Assembly: GCF_035918095.1 (NCBI RefSeq)
Contig: NZ_CP109137.1
Span: 558,001 to 622,000 of the forward strand
DNA from: Streptomyces sp. NBC_01750
GTDB lineage: Bacteria > Actinomycetota > Actinomycetes > Streptomycetales > Streptomycetaceae
Length of the DNA: 64,000 bases
Direction: 5' to 3'
Below the pieces are notes generated by a model. It saw only the letters and a program-made list of their open reading frames with translations. It did no database searches and had not been told where the DNA came from. The position numbers and the translations under genes were made by a program. Positions 53,313-62,402 of this stretch are shown piece by piece (position 1 is the stretch's first letter; each line of letters opens with the position of its first letter).

Positions 53313-53683
53313 CCGTCAGGGTCGGCAAACACACCCGCGTATCCCCACGGCTGCTTTCCCGGTCGCGTAACGATCTCGGCACCTGCCCGGTGCGCCCGCT
53401 CGACCAGCTCCCCGACACCGGCCTCGGTGTCCACCCTCAGGGTGATGACACACTCACTCCGGCCGCGACCCGCCACCTCACGGTCCCCGATGACCCAGCC
53501 GAACCCTCCCGTAGGGACCAGCATGAGGCGCACACCATCGCTGAGAGCGAATTGCAGCGGCTCAGGCACTCCGTCGTCCGCCACCTCTCCGATGGCGTCC
53601 AGACCCAGCCCGTCACGGTAGAACTCGAATGACGTCCGGCGATCGGCGATCGGCAGACTGACGACGACACTGGAAAGCGGCAT
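53273..53683 (-). CDS. VOC-family (glyoxalase/bleomycin-resistance-like) protein
   Basis: 136 residues with the paired beta-alpha-beta-beta-beta repeats: VVSLPIADRRTSFEFYRDGL, VRLMLVPTGGFGW, VITLRVDTEAGVGELVERAH, KQPWGYAGVFADPDGHVWMV. The final Glu/His metal pattern is partial. Binds a small molecule or acts as a dioxygenase-like enzyme. ATG 53683. Confidence 0.9.
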   Translation of the reverse strand: MPLSSVVVSLPIADRRTSFEFYRDGLGLDAIGEVADDGVPEPLQFALSDGVRLMLVPTGGFGWVIGDREVAGRGRSECVITLRVDTEAGVGELVERAHRAGAEIVTRPGKQPWGYAGVFADPDGHVWMVTSESFPT

Positions 53684-53832
53684 TGGCGGCCTCCTCTGGA
53701 AAGGGTTCGGATACAGGCTTCCAGGACTACTGACTTGGCCACAGCCAGGAACTCATCGGCCTGCTCGCTCACCCGCTCGGTCGTTGTGGCCGCTGGTACA
53801 TGACCGCAATGCTCACCCTCGTGCTCACCCGG

Positions 53833-54933
53833 TCACGACGTGCCCTCGGCCGGAAGCTCCAGGCGAAGTTCATAGCCGCCGTCGGACGTCGGGCCGGACG
53901 TCACAGTGCCACCGAGGAGCGCGGCACGCTGACGCAGGCCGACGAGGCCGTAGTGCGCGCTGGGCAGCGGGACAGCAGGCCGGGTCGCCGAGGTATTGCT
54001 GACCGTGACACGGACGGCGCCGCCCTCGCGGCGGATGCGAACCCTCGCGGTGGCGCCGGGGGCGTGCTTGCGTACGTTGGTCAGCGCTTCCTGGACGGTG
54101 CGGTAGATGGCGCGCTGGACGGTCGGCGGAAGGCCGTCAGGCAGGTCCGTCTGCAGCTCGGCCTCGATGCCGCTGTTGTCGACCAGCTGCCGGAGGTCGG
54201 CCAGGGACGGCTGCGGGGTCAGCTCCGTGGGGCGGCCCCCGGAGGCGCGCAGGACGCTGACCATGTGCCGCAGTTCGTCCAGGGTCTGCACGCTCAGCCG
54301 CCGGATCGTGGCCGCTGCTTCCTTGACTTCCGCGTCCCCGGTGCCGACCTGGAGCGCTCCGGCCCGCACCGCAATCAGGCTGACCTGGTGAGAGACCACG
54401 TCGTGCATCTCCCGGGCGAGCTGCGCGCGTTCCGTGGCCAGTACGGTCTGGGCGATCAGCGACCGCTCGTGGTCACGCGCTTCGGAGATCTCGGCGAGCC
54501 GCAGGGACAGGTCACGCCGGGTCTGGACGAGCTGGCCGAGGAAGACGGCCGCGCCCGCCGTCGCCCCGGTGTAGCCCAGCGTGATCAAGGTCGAGGTGCC
54601 TGACAGGTCGATCGACAGTGACGGCCACGAGGCCAGGTCGCTGATCGTGAACACCACGGCGCAGACGGCCAGCAGGGTCCGGCGGCGGCTGAGCGAGGCG
54701 AGTGTGTACAGCGCGGCCAGCGCGGCGATGACCGCGTCGGAGAGCAGGACGGCGGGCAAGGTGAGCAGGAAGGTGAGCAGCGGCAGCCGACGGCGCAACA
54801 GCAGAGCGAAAGCAGCGGCCAGGGCGCACGTCAGGCGTAGCGGCTCGTCAGCGGCGAGATTGGCCCAGACATCGAGCAGCGCGGCCGCGACCAGGGCCGC
54901 GTCCAGTACGGGGGCGGGCAGGCGGGGGGTCAT
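53833..54933 (-). CDS. NarL-type sensor histidine kinase
   Basis: 366 residues. Four or five TM helices in the first 140 (ALVAAALLDVWANL, LLTFLLTLPAVLLSDAVIAA, LLAVCAVVFTISDL), HisKA_3 with the phospho-His in LAREMHDVVSHQVSLIAVRA, and a HATPase (EALTNVRKHAPGATARVRIR, YGLVGLRQRAALLGG). It shares ATGA with the response regulator upstream on the same strand. Signal unknown, no sensor domain outside. Confidence 0.93.
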   Translation of the reverse strand: MTPRLPAPVLDAALVAAALLDVWANLAADEPLRLTCALAAAFALLLRRRLPLLTFLLTLPAVLLSDAVIAALAALYTLASLSRRRTLLAVCAVVFTISDLASWPSLSIDLSGTSTLITLGYTGATAGAAVFLGQLVQTRRDLSLRLAEISEARDHERSLIAQTVLATERAQLAREMHDVVSHQVSLIAVRAGALQVGTGDAEVKEAAATIRRLSVQTLDELRHMVSVLRASGGRPTELTPQPSLADLRQLVDNSGIEAELQTDLPDGLPPTVQRAIYRTVQEALTNVRKHAPGATARVRIRREGGAVRVTVSNTSATRPAVPLPSAHYGLVGLRQRAALLGGTVTSGPTSDGGYELRLELPAEGTS

Positions 54934-55595
54934 GCCCCCTCCTGGTCCCGCGGCGGCTTGAGAAGACCGGCCCGTTCGGCGAGCAGGGCGGCCTGGACAC
55001 GGCCGCCCACCTCCAGTTTGGTCAGGATGGCGCTCACATGGTCCTTGACCGTGCCGGTGCTCAGGTGCATCCGCGTGGCGATGTCGGTGTTGGACAGTCC
55101 CTCGGCGATGAGGACGAGTACGTCCCGCTCGCGGTCGGTCAGCCGGTCGAGGCCGCGGGTGACAGGTTCCTGGGAGCCGGCGTTCAGGTAGCCGTCCACG
55201 ACCGTCCGGGTGACCTTGGACGACAGTACGGTGCCGCCCTCGGCCAGACTCCGCACCAGGAACGGCAGCTCTTCGGGGTCGGTGTCCTTGAGCAGGAAGC
55301 CTGCGGCGCCCGAGCGCAGTGCCGTTGCCACGTACTCATCCATGTCGAACGTCGTGAGCATGGCCACCACCGGAGGGTGCCGTAGCCGACGGAGGCCGGC
55401 CAGAACGGTGAGTCCGTCCACGTCCGGCATGCGAATGTCCAGCAGTACGACGTCGGGTCGTGTCTCCTGCGCCGTCCTGACCGCCTGGCCGCCGGGAACC
55501 GTCGCCACGACCTCGATGTCGTCCGCCGTGTCGAGGATGCGCTGAAAGCCCGTACGGATCAGGGCCTCATCGTCGACCACCAGTACCCGGATCAC
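54930..55595 (-). CDS. NarL/FixJ response regulator
   Basis: 221 residues. Receiver: VLVVDDEALIRTGFQ, phospho-Asp in VVLLDIRMPDVDGL, Lys in FLLKDTDPEEL. LuxR-type HTH: LTDRERDVLVLIAEGLSNTD, IATRMHLSTGTVKDHVSAIL. GTG 55593-55595 (MIRVLVVDD) has GGAG 6 bases upstream; ATG 55613 is an alternative. First of the pair; stop overlaps the kinase start. The divergent DUF418/DUF1624-like gene may be its target. Confidence 0.94.
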   Translation of the reverse strand: MIRVLVVDDEALIRTGFQRILDTADDIEVVATVPGGQAVRTAQETRPDVVLLDIRMPDVDGLTVLAGLRRLRHPPVVAMLTTFDMDEYVATALRSGAAGFLLKDTDPEELPFLVRSLAEGGTVLSSKVTRTVVDGYLNAGSQEPVTRGLDRLTDRERDVLVLIAEGLSNTDIATRMHLSTGTVKDHVSAILTKLEVGGRVQAALLAERAGLLKPPRDQEGA

Positions 55596-55769
55596 GCGTG
55601 CTCCACTCGCCATCGGACCACTGTCCGATTCGTACCACGCCGAGGGGCGCCCTGCGGGTGCCCGACACCCAAACCGGCCAGGCGGCGGGAGTGCACCAGC
55701 CAGTCGGCGGGGACGGTTCGGACACCTGCCGGATGGTTGCAACTGGCATCTTCCCCAATCGTTGGGCGT

Positions 55770-56999
55770 ATGACGCACGACGTATCAGCGGCCGTGCCAT
55801 ACGAGTCGGCAGCCGTGGCAGGCCGCTCCTCCTTCCGTACGCCGTCAACAGGACGGCTGATCGGCCTCGACCTGGCCCGCGGCCTGGCGGTCTTCGGCAT
55901 GTTCGCAGCCCACGTCGGTCCCGACCCGTCGGTGGGCGGCCCGCTCGGCTGGGTGATGGAAGCGGCACGTGGCCGGTCCGCTGCCCTGTTCGCGCTGCTT
56001 GCCGGGTTCACCCTGATCCTGCTCACCGGCCGGCAGCAGCCGTGTACCGGGCGCGCGGGGCGGTATGCCGCGGGCAGGGTGCTGATCCGCTCCGCCGTCC
56101 TGATTGCCATGGGATACGCCCTGACCTCCCTGGACACCCCGGTCGACGTGATCCTTGCCTGCTACGGCGTGCTCTTCGTCCTCGCCCTTCCGCTGCACCG
56201 GCTGCGGGCCGGCACCCTGGCCCTCATCGCCGCAGCGACCGCGCTCGTCATGCCCCCCGTCCTGTACCTGCTCCGGAGTGCGGTCGAAGGCGGGAACTGG
56301 GCCGATGCCGTCATCGCCCACGATCCACTGGCCGGGCTCACCGGATCGGACGGAATCGTCGAACTGTTCATCACCGGCGAGTACCCGGTACTGACCTGGC
56401 TGCCCTTCATCATCGCCGGAATGGCGGTGGCCCGGCTCGACCTCACCCGGCCCGGCATGGCCGCCAAGCTCGCCGTGTCCGGCGGCGCGCTGGCCGTGCA
56501 AGGCTATGGAGGCTCATGGCTGGCGCTGCACCTGGTCCCGGGCGCGCAAGCCGCCGTGAGCGCGGCCACGGACGGCGGGTCGGCTGCATCGGCCTGGTGG
56601 TCCGACGCCGTCGGCGACCCCGTCGCCGGCACCCCGTACTGGCTGCTGGTGGCCGCGCCGCACAGCCAGACGACATGGTCGGTCCTGGGCAACACCGGCG
56701 TCGCCGTCATGGTCCTGGCCGCCTGCCTCATCGCCACGGACCGGTCGGCCCGCCTTCGGTGGCTGGCCGTGCCCGTCGTCGCGGTCGGCTCGATTTCCCT
56801 GACCGCGTACGTCGGCCACATCATCGCCATCAAGGCCCTGGGCACCGACAACCTGCCGAATTCCGCCGCTCTGCCAGTCCTCCTCGCCTTCGTCGCAGCC
56901 GCGATGCTGCTGGCCCTCGTCTGGACCCGGGTCTTCCGGCGCGGACCGCTGGAATACCTGCTGTACTCCGCCACCACACCCGCCCGCCTCACCCACTGA
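55770..56999 (+). CDS. DUF418/DUF1624-like acyltransferase-type membrane protein
   Basis: 409 residues, about 10-11 TM. N-terminal LIGLDLARGLAVFGMFAAHV is the family mark (heparan-alpha-glucosaminide N-acetyltransferase/YeiB group), and SISLTAYVGHIIAIKAL near the C-end matches DUF418. Thought to move acyl groups across the membrane. ATG 55770. Divergent from the two-component pair. Confidence 0.85.
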   Translation: MTHDVSAAVPYESAAVAGRSSFRTPSTGRLIGLDLARGLAVFGMFAAHVGPDPSVGGPLGWVMEAARGRSAALFALLAGFTLILLTGRQQPCTGRAGRYAAGRVLIRSAVLIAMGYALTSLDTPVDVILACYGVLFVLALPLHRLRAGTLALIAAATALVMPPVLYLLRSAVEGGNWADAVIAHDPLAGLTGSDGIVELFITGEYPVLTWLPFIIAGMAVARLDLTRPGMAAKLAVSGGALAVQGYGGSWLALHLVPGAQAAVSAATDGGSAASAWWSDAVGDPVAGTPYWLLVAAPHSQTTWSVLGNTGVAVMVLAACLIATDRSARLRWLAVPVVAVGSISLTAYVGHIIAIKALGTDNLPNSAALPVLLAFVAAAMLLALVWTRVFRRGPLEYLLYSATTPARLTH

Positions 57000-57067
57000 C
57001 GAGCGGCAGACAACAAAACCCGTACTCCCTTTGTTTCGACGGTTCACCAGAACTTGGAGGTGTTTCC

Positions 57068-57676
57068 ATGACTGGCTGCGACCCCTACGCCCCCAAGGAA
57101 TTGCAGACCCCGCAGTCTCTCCAGACGCGGTCCCTCGAAAGGCTGACTCTGCTGGAAGCCGCAGACTTCCTCCGGGCCAAGAACCAGGACGAGACGTTCG
57201 CCATGCCGTACATGGCGGGCGAGGCGCCCTTCGCCCACGAGGGGATGACCGGAAGCGACGAGTTCATCGAAAGCCACCTGGAACTGCCCAGAGCGCTCGG
57301 CCTGCACACGCCGTTCTGGGCACGCATCACCGACTACCGCGAAGGCGCCAACGTCATCTACACGACCGAAAAGGGGGAAGGGATGCTTGGGGTCATGGGC
57401 ATCGTGCTCTACCCGGACGGCGACGCCCCCGGTGAAGGCCCCAAGTACTGGCGCGCCATTCAGGCCCGGTCCGGCACCGACGCCCCCGAGCGGAACTACC
57501 TGTACTACTCCATGAGCTGGAAGCAGACCTATGACGGCCCGGAACAGGTGCCGTGCCCACACTCCCGGCACCAGCAGACACGGTGGGCCGGGACCTCCTG
57601 CAACCGCCGACCAGCAGCAAGGCGGTCACAAACGCTGATCAGCCGGTGCGCAAACCGATACGCCGGTCCCTCATAG
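57068..57676 (+). CDS. Unknown soluble protein
   Basis: 202 residues, not recognised. A perfect RBS GGAGGTG 7 bases before ATG 57068 shows it is real. Acidic, aromatic-rich middle (TPFWARITDYREGANVIYTT, GVMGIVLYPDGDAPGEGPKY, ERNYLYYSMSWKQTYDGPEQ), no TM, no signal. After about 165 the sequence turns basic and Ser/Arg-rich (RHQQTRWAGTSCNRRPAARR) as if the frame had shifted, so the true end may have been nearer 57560. Confidence 0.7.
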   Translation: MTGCDPYAPKELQTPQSLQTRSLERLTLLEAADFLRAKNQDETFAMPYMAGEAPFAHEGMTGSDEFIESHLELPRALGLHTPFWARITDYREGANVIYTTEKGEGMLGVMGIVLYPDGDAPGEGPKYWRAIQARSGTDAPERNYLYYSMSWKQTYDGPEQVPCPHSRHQQTRWAGTSCNRRPAARRSQTLISRCANRYAGPS

Positions 57677-57787
57677 ACCTTCAACGTCCACGCTCCCCAC
57701 TCACCTCACCGAACAGCCTCGCTGGCTGCGGCACGCGACCGTGATCTTGTGACCGACCTGTTTCAGGCGAGTGTTCTCGACGGTGAC

Positions 57788-57826
57788 CGCTGTTCCGGGC
57801 CTTCGTGCGGAAGACCCGGAACAGCG
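57788..57826. terminator. Bidirectional terminator
   Basis: CGCTGTTCCGGG-c-CTTC / GG-AAG-a-CCCGGAACAGCG around a GTGC loop, between convergent genes ending at 57676 and 57843. Confidence 0.85.
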
Positions 57827-57842
57827 TTGAGTGCGATGTGGA

Positions 57843-58499
57843 TCAGAGCCGGCCGAGGATGCTCTGCATCTGCTTGACCTCGGTGGACTGGTTCTCGATG
57901 ACGTCGTCGGCGAGCCTCTTGGCTGCCGCGTTGCGGCCGTTCCGCTCGTCCCTCGCCATGTCGATGGCCCCGTTGTGGTGGGCGATCATCAACTCGGCGA
58001 ATTTGCGGTCGAATTCTGTGCCCTTGGCGGCGGTGAGGTCCGCCATGTCAGCCCCGGACATCATCCCGGGCATGGAGCCGCCCCCGTGGCCCGCGGCGCC
58101 GTGGTCCATGCCGGACGACTCCGGCTTGCCCCAGGACTTGAGCCAGGACTTCATGGTCCTGATCTCGGGGTCCTGGGCGTTCTCGATCTGTCCGGCCAGG
58201 GGCTTGATCCGCGGGTCGGACGCGCGGCCGTCGGCGAGCCGGGACATTTCCAGGGCTTGCCGGTGGTGGACGATCATCGACTGCGCGAACGTCACATCCA
58301 CGTCGTTGAACGCGCCCGGGGCAGGCGACTCGGTGGACTCCTGAGGGCCGGCGGAGGTGTGGCCCCCGTACCCAGCGCCGGAGGTGTCGTCCCCGTTGCC
58401 GCCGCAGGCGGCAAGGAGCAGGGTCCCGGCGGTGACGGCTCCGGCCACCGCGACGCGGCGGGGCAGGGGCAGGCGGACGGAACGCTTGAAAGCGGTCAT
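57843..58499 (-). CDS. DUF305 lipoprotein
   Basis: 218 residues. Lipobox LLLAACGGNGDD (Cys about 32) sends it to the outer face of the membrane. Two DUF305 repeats: DVTFAQSMIVHHRQALEMSR and FAELMIAHHNGAIDMARDER, both with the M-x-x-HH motif, and a His/Met/Gly-rich linker (GMDHGAAGHGGGSMPGMMSG) that looks copper-binding. A copper tie is supported by the CopA remnant nearby. ATG 58497-58499. Confidence 0.93.
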   Translation of the reverse strand: MTAFKRSVRLPLPRRVAVAGAVTAGTLLLAACGGNGDDTSGAGYGGHTSAGPQESTESPAPGAFNDVDVTFAQSMIVHHRQALEMSRLADGRASDPRIKPLAGQIENAQDPEIRTMKSWLKSWGKPESSGMDHGAAGHGGGSMPGMMSGADMADLTAAKGTEFDRKFAELMIAHHNGAIDMARDERNGRNAAAKRLADDVIENQSTEVKQMQSILGRL

Positions 58500-58591
58500 G
58501 TTCTGTGTACCTCGTGGTCGATTCTGCGGATGTACGCGTCGGTGTCCTGGCGGGGCAGCCCTCTCGGGCCCGCCCGCGCGGCAGAGCCGGC

Positions 58592-59041
58592 CTAGATCCG
58601 CAGAATCGACAGTTGTGCGAGGTCGGGCGGTCCGGGCGGAGGTTCGGGCCGTATCACCGAGAGCACGCCGGCGGCCAGCTCCGCCGGCCGTTCACGCCGC
58701 GCGGAGAACGCCGCGTACAGCAGAGAGGCCAGAACCCAGGCACCGAGCACCGCCAGGCACAGCGACGCCATGTCCATCCCCGTTCCGGGGTGATGCGGTG
58801 CCGGCACGGCGCCGGCCGACTCGGGGCCGTGGACAGAGTCGTCCGTGACGCCAAGCGTGCCCGGGAAAGCGCCGGCGGACATGGAGTCCATACCGTCCGC
58901 GTGCGTCGTGGGAGACAGACCCGAGCCGGAACCGCCACTGGGGTGACCGACAGTGTGCATGATGAGCACACCGAGTGCCAGCAAGACGACGAGCAGGAGC
59001 CGTGCTGTCACGCCGACTGCTCGTGTGTACCGGTTCCCCAC
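58592..59041 (-). CDS. DUF6153 membrane protein
   Basis: 149 residues with two TM (LLLVVLLALGVLIMHTVGHP; MASLCLAVLGAWVLASLLYA) and an outside loop rich in His, Met and Ser (HADGMDSMSAGAFPG, PAPHHPGTGMDMASL). Commonly found upstream of DUF305 in Streptomyces, as here (93 bases apart), and believed part of a copper-handling unit. ATG 59041. Confidence 0.85.
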   Translation of the reverse strand: MGNRYTRAVGVTARLLLVVLLALGVLIMHTVGHPSGGSGSGLSPTTHADGMDSMSAGAFPGTLGVTDDSVHGPESAGAVPAPHHPGTGMDMASLCLAVLGAWVLASLLYAAFSARRERPAELAAGVLSVIRPEPPPGPPDLAQLSILRI

Positions 59042-59058
59042 GACGCCTACCTCCGCGG

Positions 59059-59294
59059 CAGACGATAGCCGAGGAGGACGAAGTCCCGCGGCTCGTCGGC
59101 GCCCTGGACGACGCGGGCGAGCATCCCCTCGCTGCCGCCGTCACCGCCGCCGCGCGGGACGGCTCGATACTCTGCCGCGAGTGACCGGCCCGGCCAACAC
59201 GCAAGGGCGGGGCGGGACCTGGACGGTCGAGGGCCGCACCGTCCGCGCGGGGCGCGCCTCCCGGCTCGACGACCTCGTCATCGCCGGTCCGTGA
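59059..59294 (+). pseudogene. Copper P-type ATPase fragment
   Basis: TIAEEDEVPRLVGALDDAGE, then HPLAAAVTAAARDGS match the start of the nucleotide-binding domain in CopA-type ATPases (the HP motif), and after a gap and stop WTVEGRTVRAGRASRLDDL matches the next piece (G-V-G-R--LL). The stop at 59182-59184 and the missing bases in between break it. No TM or DKTG is left. Confidence 0.6.
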
Positions 59295-59668
59295 CGAGAA
59301 CCCCGCGCAGCCCATTCGGCGAACGCCCGAGGTCAACACCGTGGCCCTACGGTGCTGCCGTACACAACCTGGTCGGCCGATGCCGTACCTGCGACAACGC
59401 GGCATCAAGAAATCCTCACGTGTCGCCTCCCGAACCGTCACAGGGAGGTCCGCTGCGACCGTGGAGCCAACGTTGGTGGAAAGATATGATTCCTGTGCGG
59501 AGAAGCGCCTGCCAGCCAGGTCGACGTCACGGTCACCGGCCCGCTGACGGCCGGAGAGCGAACCATGGGGCCGAACCCAATACCGCTTTCTGGAGACACA
59601 TGGAGAAGGGGACCGCGGCACAGGGCCGACGCCACCGGCCGACGACGTCTGATGCGGAGTGTCGCTGG
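59295..59668. other. Intergenic, no gene supported
   Basis: About 370 bases between the ATPase fragment and the MarR gene. A slightly AT-rich stretch near 59470-59495 (GGTGGAAAGATATGATTC) could hold the MarR promoter. Confidence 0.35.
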
Positions 59669-60175
59669 ATGGAAGCGAACGCCGCTTCCTCTCAGCGCCA
59701 GCCGCAGCAAGCCGCTCAGGCGGCGGGCCAGCTCATCGAGCTCCTCGAGGTGCTGTGGGAGCGCGGCAAGGACATGGTGCCCTCAACCCCCGTGTCGGCG
59801 TCCCAGCTTCGCGTGCTGTACAGCCTGGACCGGGACGAGGGCATCAACCTCCGGACCCTCGGCGAGATGCTGGGCTCCGCGGCACCGTCGGTGAGCCGGC
59901 TGTGCGATCGGCTGGAAGCCCTCGGGTTCGTCCGGCGGCTGCCGAGTCCGGTCAGCCGACGGGAACTGGAACTGCACCTGACCAGTAGCGGCAAGGCATA
60001 CCTGCGTGACCTGAGGACCCGGCGACAGGAGGCACTTCAGGCAGTGATCTCCGCGATGACGCCCTCGGAGCGCACAGCACTGCTGAAGGGGCTCACCGGC
60101 TTCCAGGGCGCACTGGAGAAATCAGGCACTGCCCCACTGTGGAGGCCGACGGCCAAGGACGCCCGGTCCGCCTGA
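59669..60175 (+). CDS. MarR-family regulator
   Basis: 168 residues. Winged helix: SASQLRVLYSLDRDEGINLR, TLGEMLGSAAPSVSRLCDRL and the wing GFVRRLPSPVSRRELELHLT. ATG 59669 has GCGGAGTG. It converges on a GAF-SpoIIE phosphatase gene, 36 bases apart; the pairing of MarR with such a phosphatase is frequent in Streptomyces. Confidence 0.92.
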   Translation: MEANAASSQRQPQQAAQAAGQLIELLEVLWERGKDMVPSTPVSASQLRVLYSLDRDEGINLRTLGEMLGSAAPSVSRLCDRLEALGFVRRLPSPVSRRELELHLTSSGKAYLRDLRTRRQEALQAVISAMTPSERTALLKGLTGFQGALEKSGTAPLWRPTAKDARSA

Positions 60176-60211
60176 CCTCGCGGCGGGCGACAAGAGCCGG
60201 GGCGTTGCCGG

Positions 60212-61396
60212 TCAGTCGCGGGCTTCCCCGGCAGGCCGTCCGTTCCAGTCGAGGCAGACGACCAGAGCGTCGTCGTCGAGCGGAGTCTCCCCGTGGTACC
60301 CGGCGAGCTCACGCAGCACGGCACCGGGAACCTGGGCAGGCGGGAGCAGTCTCGTGCTGGTCAGCGCGTGGGCCAACGCCCGCTCGCCGTAGCGCTCTCC
60401 GACGGGGGAAGCGGCGTCGTACACCCCGTCGGTCCCGAGGAGCAGCCGGTCGCCGGGGCGCACGGTGAAGTGCTGGGGTGTGTACACGGTGTCCTCGAAC
60501 ATGCCCAGGGGCAACTGCTGATCGAAGGAGATCGGGTCGACGGTGCGGCCGCGCAGCCGCCACAAGCGGGGTGAGCCGGCGTCGACCGCTTCCACGTCAC
60601 CGCTGTTGAGGCCGAAGCGCAGCAGCAGTGCGGAGACATGGACACGGCCCTGGTACTGGGCGTAGACCGCCTGGTCGGCGAGGGTGGCCTGGCCGGCGAG
60701 GTCGAGACCGGCGCGTCTCGCGTTGCGCATGGCGTTGACGGCGAGATTCGTCAGCAGGGAGGCCTCGATGCCCTGCCCCATGCCGTTGGCTACGGTGAGC
60801 GTCAGGTGGTCGGCGGAGGCGGACCAGTCGTAGTTGTCGCCGAAGATCGCATAGGCGGGTTCCAGTTGCGCGCCCACGGAGAACTCGGGGCGGGAGCAGG
60901 AGCGACCCGGCAGCAGTTGCCACTGCATCTCCGCGGCGAGGGTGAGCCGGGCGGCACGCCGGGCAAGGACATAGAGGTCGGTGTCGCGTTCGGCGACCAG
61001 GATCTCGTGGCCCAGGGCCTCGCAGATGTGCTGCATCTCCGGCAGGAGTGCCTGTGTGTAGCCGCTCTTCGGCAGCCGCGCCGACAGCACTCCCATCCGG
61101 TCGCCGCGGATCGTGACAGGGAGATGCACCTCCACCGACCGGTCGGTGGGATCGCTCGTGACGACCGGTTCCTGGGCCCCGAAGGCGCGGCCTTGCGGGC
61201 TGTCGTGGATGGGAATCGGTTCGGTGACGAAGGGCACGGATTCCACGGCCTGAAGGCTGCGCATGCCGTAGTCGGCGAGCCTCAGCTCCACCTTTTCCGC
61301 GCCGTAGTACTCAACGAACGCGCCCGTCACGACGCCGATCAGGGCGTCGGGCGCGGCCGTACGCAGCGCCTTCTCCACAGCAGCGAATTTGTCCAC
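60212..61396 (-). CDS. GAF-SpoIIE phosphatase with altered metal motif
   Basis: 394 residues: GAF-like part (about 10-160), then PPM/SpoIIE (180-390). Motif 1 is GDNYDWSASA and keeps the Asp pair; motif 2, normally GDVMGHG, reads VANGMGQGIEA with Asn where Asp should bind metal; LLLGTDGVYDA and LDDDALVVCLDW are kept. Activity may be reduced or use one metal fewer, though this form seems common in the subfamily. GTG 61394-61396 (MDKFAAVEK) chosen. Confidence 0.85.
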   Translation of the reverse strand: MDKFAAVEKALRTAAPDALIGVVTGAFVEYYGAEKVELRLADYGMRSLQAVESVPFVTEPIPIHDSPQGRAFGAQEPVVTSDPTDRSVEVHLPVTIRGDRMGVLSARLPKSGYTQALLPEMQHICEALGHEILVAERDTDLYVLARRAARLTLAAEMQWQLLPGRSCSRPEFSVGAQLEPAYAIFGDNYDWSASADHLTLTVANGMGQGIEASLLTNLAVNAMRNARRAGLDLAGQATLADQAVYAQYQGRVHVSALLLRFGLNSGDVEAVDAGSPRLWRLRGRTVDPISFDQQLPLGMFEDTVYTPQHFTVRPGDRLLLGTDGVYDAASPVGERYGERALAHALTSTRLLPPAQVPGAVLRELAGYHGETPLDDDALVVCLDWNGRPAGEARD

Positions 61397-61699
61397 TTCA
61401 TCCCGCTTCTTGTCCGGGCCGGAACGAGACCGGCGGGGCGGCGGCTGCAGGCCGCACGGCCACGCCGCCGGCGCATGGCCGCTCACCCAGGCACGAGGTT
61501 CTTGGCACCGAGTGCCGAGAACCGGCGCGCAACAACATTTACCCTGCGACAACGAACGTAACGCTTGCGGTGTGGAGGCTGTCCCGGCAACCCCCAGGCT
61601 ACGCCGCGCCCCCTGGCCGCCCGGGGGCTCGGCCTTCGACGACCGACCGCCGGTCCCGGCCACTGGACAATGAGCGCTTGGCGCTGAGACAGGAGACCA

Positions 61700-61834
61700 T
61701 CAGCTTGCCTCGTCCCAGGGCGCGGGGCCCGTGCCGTCGGTCCAGGCGACGAGCCGCTCATGGTCCACGCAGCGGATCCCGCACTGCTCGGCGTAGTCAG
61801 CGGCGGGCTGCGTGAACTCACTGGTGGTCAGCAT
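61700..61834 (-). pseudogene. 3' stub of an Mrr-like restriction endonuclease
   Basis: MLTTSEFTQPAADYAEQCGI, then RCVDHERLVAWTDGTGPAPW match the end of Mrr-cat endonucleases (VTTS-FT--A-EYA---I-L-D...L--W). A frameshift lies just 5' of it, and nothing of the catalytic D-QxK is left. Confidence 0.55.
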
Positions 61835-61925
61835 CCGCTCGCTCGACCACGAAGAGCGTCTCCTGGGCGGAACGGCCACCCCGATCCAGCCTCTACAGGT
61901 CCCCCCCCGGTCCGGGGTGAAGGAA

Positions 61926-62402
61926 TCAGCCCGTCCTGCGTATCCATGCCGGCAGGACGACCCAGCAGGCCACGAACCAGATCAGCACGCCGAGCACGAT
62001 CCACGCCGCGAGCACGTCATTGAGGACGAACCTCAGGATCAGCAGCATGGCGCACACAATGGTGCACAGTAGGAGCAGGAGGCCCGTCACGGTAAGACGC
62101 GAACTCCATGTCACCGCCTTCGGCTTCATCCGCTGGCCGGTGACCGCCCGGTGCAGCGGCACGGGCGCTATCAGAGCCGCTGTGGCGGCAGCGCCGAGCA
62201 CGATCGTCACGACGTAGATGTCGCGGTCCGCACTGCTCAACTCGATGAAACGCGGCGTGAAGGCGACACTCAGCAGAAACGCCAACAGGATCTGCACCCC
62301 GGTCTGCGCCACACGCACTTCCTGGAGAAGTTCGACCCAACGTCTGTCCGCACGTTCGGACTTGGATTCCCCGCTCGAGCTGGTTCCCTCGTCCTGAACC
62401 AT
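61926..62402 (-). CDS. DUF6328 membrane protein
   Basis: 158 residues: an acidic N-tail, RWVELLQEVRVAQTGVQILL (family mark), then four TM helices (LLAFLLSVAFTPRF, IYVVTIVLGAAATAALIAPV, LTVTGLLLLLCTIVCAMLL, AWIVLGVLIWFVACWVVLP). DUF6328, unknown role, common in Streptomyces. ATG 62400-62402 follows GGGGCGG. Confidence 0.88.
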   Translation of the reverse strand: MVQDEGTSSSGESKSERADRRWVELLQEVRVAQTGVQILLAFLLSVAFTPRFIELSSADRDIYVVTIVLGAAATAALIAPVPLHRAVTGQRMKPKAVTWSSRLTVTGLLLLLCTIVCAMLLILRFVLNDVLAAWIVLGVLIWFVACWVVLPAWIRRTG

